From Oscarella lobularis (lineage: Eukaryota; Porifera; Homoscleromorpha; Homosclerophorida; Oscarellidae), in NCBI RefSeq assembly GCF_947507565.1, contig NC_089175.1, positions 2,841,733 to 2,905,732 of the forward strand: DNA of 64,000 bases, given 5' to 3'. Below are positions 59,424 to 64,000 of the stretch, piece after piece (position 1 is the stretch's first letter; every line of letters begins with the position of its first letter). A program made the position numbers and the translations under genes. The notes beneath the pieces were generated by a model, which made no database searches, was not told where the DNA came from, and saw only the letters and a list, made by a program, of their open reading frames with translations.

Positions 59424-59621
59424 GACGTCATATTCTTTTTCTTGTGCTGTAACTTTCTTTTTTCTTGCGCTGTAATTGCTAAAAACGCCTCATAGTATTA
59501 TGTATTGGTTGTTCCGCGTAGATTTCAAGCAGAAGGCTGAAAATGACGGACACTCAAATCAAGCCAGGTAAGGAGGCGTCAGCACCAGACGGTTGTTGGA
59601 TGATCTCTCTTAATTACTACC

Positions 59622-60786
59622 ATCTGTAGACTATCAATTTTACCAAAAGACAATCGTCTACAATGAAGGAGTCTCTATCAAGTTCATAGTGCGTATCAAT
59701 TTCAATTTTCCTACTCCATCATCATCTTTTCCGGTGAAAGACAATGGAAAATTTGTTTCAAGGTCTTTCTTGGTGACAGTGTGCGTTCTGTCTTGACCGC
59801 CTATTCGTTGATCAACGAAACTCAGTGAATAAGTACTTCGGAATTGACCGATTACATCATCATAATCACCCTTTGTTCGCATCAAAAAAAAGTCCTGCAC
59901 ACTCAGGAGTAGAACCAGAAACAGGGTGTAATTTCAGAATCATTCTGTACCCCGGCTGACTGATGTAAAATGGCTCACTTAGAAACGCCTTCTTTTCATT
60001 GCCTCCACAGGCCTCGACTTTCTTGGACCACTCCGTAACCCGCAAGCAACACGTAAATTCGACTGACCGCATCTGCTCCTTCAAATCGCCGAGCTGCTCC
60101 TGCATTCTGAGATGAGACATGGACACGTGGCGAACCACGTCTTTTTCCATATGCTCGCTCATTTCCTTCCGAGTCCCTGCAAACCTACATCCGGAATCAG
60201 AGAATTCACATTTCAGAATGATCTTGGGACACTCTTCCGAAATATGAACTGTGAGTGCATCTCGAGCAAGCACTTGACCCACAACGTTGAGAACAAGCAA
60301 CAGGAAACTGTGGGCACACTGTCAAATGTTTCTTCATCTGATGCCCTTCAAAACACATTAGGCAATACTCGCACGGGATAATCCTGCGAACGCAACGATT
60401 TGCCACGTGGTCATTGATTTTTCGACGTGCAATTTTCTCTTTGCAGCCTAATGGACATTGAAGAAGAACGAAGTCGCATGTAGGGATTTTGGAGTTGCCT
60501 CAAATCTCCTATCCACGTGCATCCCGCTTCAAGCTGGTCGCTGAAGATTAAGTACGTCGCGTTTGCATGCATTATCCGGGTAGACTTGGTTGGAAGTCAA
60601 CTCTTCGCGACAGACGGGGCATGCTAGAGATCGATCCTTTCGACGAACGACTTCCAAGCACGGCTTGCAGAATCGATGGCCACAGTGAGTCAGCTGCGGT
60701 GCTTTCAGTCCCGTACAGCATATGGGACAGGTCAGATGGTCTGGCAAATCAACAAACTGTGCATCATAGCCAGAGTTGGACGCCAT
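59622..60786 (-). pseudogene. TRAF-like copy 3, frameshifted
   Basis: Starts like copy 1 (ATG at 60786, MASNSGYDAQFVDLPDH) with an intact RING (CPICCTGLKAP, CGHRFCKPC, CPVCREE). A deletion near 60540 then puts the frame into a stop after RDVLNLQ. Zinc-finger and MATH pieces continue in other frames (60206-60406, 59866-60300, 59658-59890), with further indels near 60290 and 59888. At least three frame breaks make a full-length protein impossible. A RING-only product could still be made. Confidence 0.88.
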
Positions 60787-61425
60787 GTGACGTACGCCCC
60801 TGACTCCCCTGACTCCCGGCCCTGACCTGGGCCTCCCTGGGCCCAGGGCCTGACTCCCGTCCTGTAAGGCGCGCGCTAAACCAATCTGCAACGTCGAAAA
60901 AGCTCTTCGCACAGGCAGCCTCATCGTCGGAACGCGGTTTATTATGGGCGCACACTTTGTGCACCGCAGCATCGCCGAACGCTGGAAAGTCTCCAAACTC
61001 GTTGACCCAAAGGATGCAAAATCAGTGGGGATCCCCCCTTCCCATGGGAACAAATTCCTGACGGGCCTCAGGGGCGTGGCGCGAGTAGGCAAAAAATCGA
61101 CCGCGCTGCGTTCGCCGCACGAGCTTCTCACAGTACGGGAGTGCGACTCGGACACTCAGGATCTCTTCAATCGCCGTGCTTCGGGTTGTATGAAAAATGA
61201 GGTAGACAGCTAGTAACTGACTACATGCTGAAACGCGCGCGCCCTCCTCACACTCTACAAGTACCTTTGACTGTACAGTAGCGAAGTTCGCATGCGACTT
61301 TTATACGCGTCGTCTTCGTGAACTTCTACACAAAATGTAGCGTAGACACTTGAAAGTCATGCAAACCGCGCGACGATCGAGCACGGAGCCTCCGAGGGAT
61401 CGCGTGGTCCGCGTGTGCGCCACCC
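60787..61425. promoter_or_regulatory. divergent 5' region between TRAF-like copy 3 and receptor D
   Basis: About 640 bases, homologous in position to 49724-50695. A short tandem run (GACTCCC, GGGCC-type) lies near 60795-60850. No convincing coding exon was seen. Confidence 0.4.
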
Positions 61426-61429
61426 CCGT

Positions 61430-63444
61430 TCGCGTGTCCGCTCTCGCGTTCCTTGCTTAGCTAGCATACTGATACTGATCTATCCTCAACCCAGATTGCG
61501 ACAACTTCTTTTTGCCGTTATTATCGGTATTTTCTCGATTGGGCAAGGTGAGCGCTTCGGGCGAGGGCGGTCCGCTCGTATCTTATTTCCTTTGCAGTGA
61601 ATACCGCCAACGACAACGATCGGACTGCCATCATTCAATCGTCTCCCGCGCTTAGCGGCAGCTCAATCACGGTTTCGTGTGTCATACCGCGAGCCTACGA
61701 TGAGAATTCGCGGCCTGGCGTCGTGTGGACGTGGAATGGACAGACGATCGAATTGGGGACGGCGGCACACGATCGCCTCTCGTCTACTTCCGTCTCGGGG
61801 CCAGGCAACTTGACGCGCTACCACTTGACTATTAGTCCTGCGGAAAGGGAGGATAATAACGCGACGGTCGCTTGTCGGGTGCGCGGGTATCGTCCGAGCA
61901 AAGAGGCACGCTTGTACATTTATGGTACGCGCGTTCTTAGTGAAATGTCTTTCTGGAGCCGAACTTACTCTTTAGATTCTATTCCTACTGTCGTTGCTAA
62001 CGGTGACGGCAACGTTACAGTGGAAGAGGACAAGCTATTCAGACATTCATTTCGAATTAACTTCGATTTTCAAGGCACAATTGCTGTTGCCTACTATCAA
62101 AACACACAGATCGTTGGAAAGGAAGAGATACTGTATATTGATGGAAGGGTCAACGTGTCGCTGCCAGGATTCAGAATTGTCCCAGCGAACGGGGGAATTC
62201 TGAATGTTCGAATCGTCGTCAGCGGTCTTTATTTCATCGTACCGGTTTTTAATTTGACGGTGGTTCGTCAGAGGAGTTTAGCAAAGCTCTCGGCTTCACC
62301 TACGACGATCCCACCGACGGTCCGTCCGACGGCTTTTTCTACGACGGTCCCTCCGGCGGTCCCTCCGGCGGTCCCTTTGACGGCCTCTCCGACAGTCCCT
62401 CCGACGTCGCGTAAGTTCTAAAATGTCTTCTTCTTAATTCCTGCATGAGCTTTGATTAAAATAACAGATGATGCTACTACATGGGCATCGTCCACTCAGG
62501 CGACTACTTTGAATTCTATGGCTACAAATACTGATGGTGACACTTTCACACATTCAAACACTTTTTCTTTATTGTGATGACGTTTAGATGGGACTGTGGC
62601 AAGTTCTTCAGAAAGTAGGCTTCACGTGTGTCTGTGCTTCTTTTCTATAATCTAAGTTGCCTAGGCGTCACCGAGCCATTTCTCGCTTCTGATGTTCCTG
62701 GTGAGTCACAGTTTACCGCGTGCGTAGATTCGGAGGAAAAAGCGTTAATAATTAATTAAAGCGGGGAAAAGGAGGCACATTAACACCCTGCATTGTTGTC
62801 TTACTAATGAATGCTTATTCTCCTACTTTAGTTTCTGTGATTCTTCCATGCATCTTAATACCAGCGTTTGTCATCGGATTATTTCTTTTAATCTGTTGTA
62901 AGCCATGCAAGCCTTGCAAGCCGTGCATAGAGGCGTTACAAGAAAAAGTGAGAATCAAAAAGCGCAATGCTAGTAGCTCGACTGTGACAGAAGGAACTGT
63001 ACAGAGTAAGTTTTGCTCACTTTTCTGAAGAATTTATTTATTATTTATATTTGTAGATCCATTATCTACGCCAGGTAAGAGTAACTTAAACTAGTAGTAC
63101 AACAATTACGCTTTTTCTTCTTTCTCTCCTATTTGCCAAGCAGAGAATGAGAACGGTAATTCAGTAGAATTCTGTTTCCTGTAAAGCAAATATTTTTAAT
63201 TGATTGCTGTTTACTAGGTCCTATTTACAATCGCATTGGCTACAATCGCACTGAAAAAATGGTGGTAGGTATCGACTACAATCACATTGAAAGAATGATG
63301 CAATCAACCGAGTCCGAAATGAAAATGAAGGTAGAAGAGACAGAGATCGCATTAGCGGAAAAAATTGATGGACAGAAAATATCAGAGCAGCCAAAACAAG
63401 GAGGAAATGAAGGCAATCTGGCTAAGCGCGGTACTTTGGTCTAG
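61430..63444 (+). CDS. two-domain transmembrane receptor D (array family), start unclear
   Basis: The signal-peptide exon (RLRQLLFAVIIGIFSIGQ, donor at about 61548) has no in-frame ATG. Domain 1 (about 61600-61925; ITVSCVIPRAYDENSRPGVV, ATVACRVRGYRPSKE) and domain 2 (61975-62290; TVEEDKLFRHSFRINFDFQG, IAVAYYQNTQIVGKEEILYI) are closest to receptor A. The stalk is a Pro/Thr repeat (TVPPAVPPAVPLTASPTVPP). The membrane exon and tail (62620-63444; LVSVILPCILIPAFVIGLFL, CCKPCKPCKPC, coiled coil MKVEETEIALAEKIDGQKIS) are nearly identical to receptor C. The frame 61597-62421 runs open through the small intron between the two domains. Stop at 63444. Confidence 0.68.
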
Positions 63445-63639
63445 AGAGACTGCATTGAAAATCTATGCAGGGTGTAGAAATCAATTAATTAAGACGTCAT
63501 AATATTCTTTTTTCTTGCGCTGTAATTGCCAGAACGTCTCATATCAGAAGGCTGAAAATGACGGACACTCAAATCAAGCCAGGAGAGGAGGCGTCAGCAC
63601 CAGACGGTTGTTGGATGATCTGTCTTTTAATTACTACCA

Positions 63640-64000
63640 TATAAGTACTTCGGAATTGACCAATCACGTCATCGTAATCACCCTTTGTTTGCATCAAAAA
63701 AGTCCTGCTCAGGAGTAGAACCAGAAACAGGGTGTAATTTCAGAATCATTCTGTACCCCGGCTGACTGATGTAAAACGGTTCACTTAGAAACGCCTTCTT
63801 TTCATCGCCTCTCCACAGGCCTCGACTTTCTTGGACCACTCCGTAACCCGCCAGCAACACGTAAATTCGACTGACCGCATCTGCTCCTTCAAATCGCCAA
63901 GCTGCTGCTGCATTCTGAGATGAGACATGGACACGTGGCGAACCACGTCTTTTTCCATGTGCTCGCTCATTTCCTTCCGAGTTCCTGCAGACCTGCATCC
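63640..64000 (-). pseudogene. TRAF-like copy 4, partial (runs off the window)
   Basis: Homologous to copy 3 from the last zinc finger through the first part of MATH (SEHMEKDVVRHVSMSHLRMQ, EPFYISQPGYRMILKLHPVS). Relative to copy 3, about 180 bases have been deleted at about 63641, joining the 3' flank (ATTACTACCAT) to ATAAGTACTTCGG, so the C-terminal half of MATH is gone. A frame change lies between the EWSKKVEACGE and EKKAFLSEPF segments (about 63800-63815). The 5' half, if present, lies beyond base 64000. Confidence 0.85.

Overview
This is a eukaryotic, metazoan window with mixed GC content and very short introns. Several can be placed exactly at about 40 to 60 bases with GT..AG ends. The gene content (DNMT1, Maelstrom, a CTHRC1-like collagen, TRAF adaptors, Ig/FN3 receptors, H2A.Z, LIPE) and the compact layout suggest an early-branching animal. 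A sponge of the homoscleromorph (Oscarella) type is my best guess, but that is inference and no species marker is visible.

Layout. 1-13.4 kb (almost all minus strand): two paralogous Ig/FN3 single-pass receptors (294-2587 and 5718-7890), a CTHRC1-like secreted collagen with a frameshift (3321-4087), a third multi-Ig receptor (8760-11104), relics of a receptor TM exon and of a G-alpha gene, a local tandem duplication (8040-8800), and an unrecognised secreted protein (11995-13422). 13.6-43.5 kb (conserved core): DNMT1(-), syntaxin-18(+), a RING/TRAF-type gene(-), a gene whose product appears to start with a CARD and to carry a KH-like domain(-), PP2A scaffold subunit(+), H2A.Z(-) and H2A(+) from a shared promoter, hormone-sensitive lipase(+), RNA polymerase I/III subunit RPAC2(+), Maelstrom(+), USF bHLH-LZ factor(+), and CENATAC/CCDC84(-). 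43.9-48.4 kb: a head-to-head pair of Ig-superfamily receptors. 48.5-64 kb: an expanding array in which TRAF-like genes (minus, one intact and the others truncated or frameshifted) alternate with members (A-D, plus strand) of an unrecognised two-domain transmembrane receptor family.

The last region is the most unusual. Receptor and TRAF-like gene form a head-to-head module that has been copied at least four times. The receptor copies are mosaics of each other: D has an A-like ectodomain and a C-like membrane/tail part. One TRAF copy has lost its RING half, replaced by the 5' half of the CENATAC gene. Fast-changing ectodomains, swapped tails and a linked TRAF adaptor resemble recognition loci (innate immune or allorecognition type). 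That functional reading is inference. Exon borders were read by eye, so multi-exon genes are given as spans from start to stop codon.
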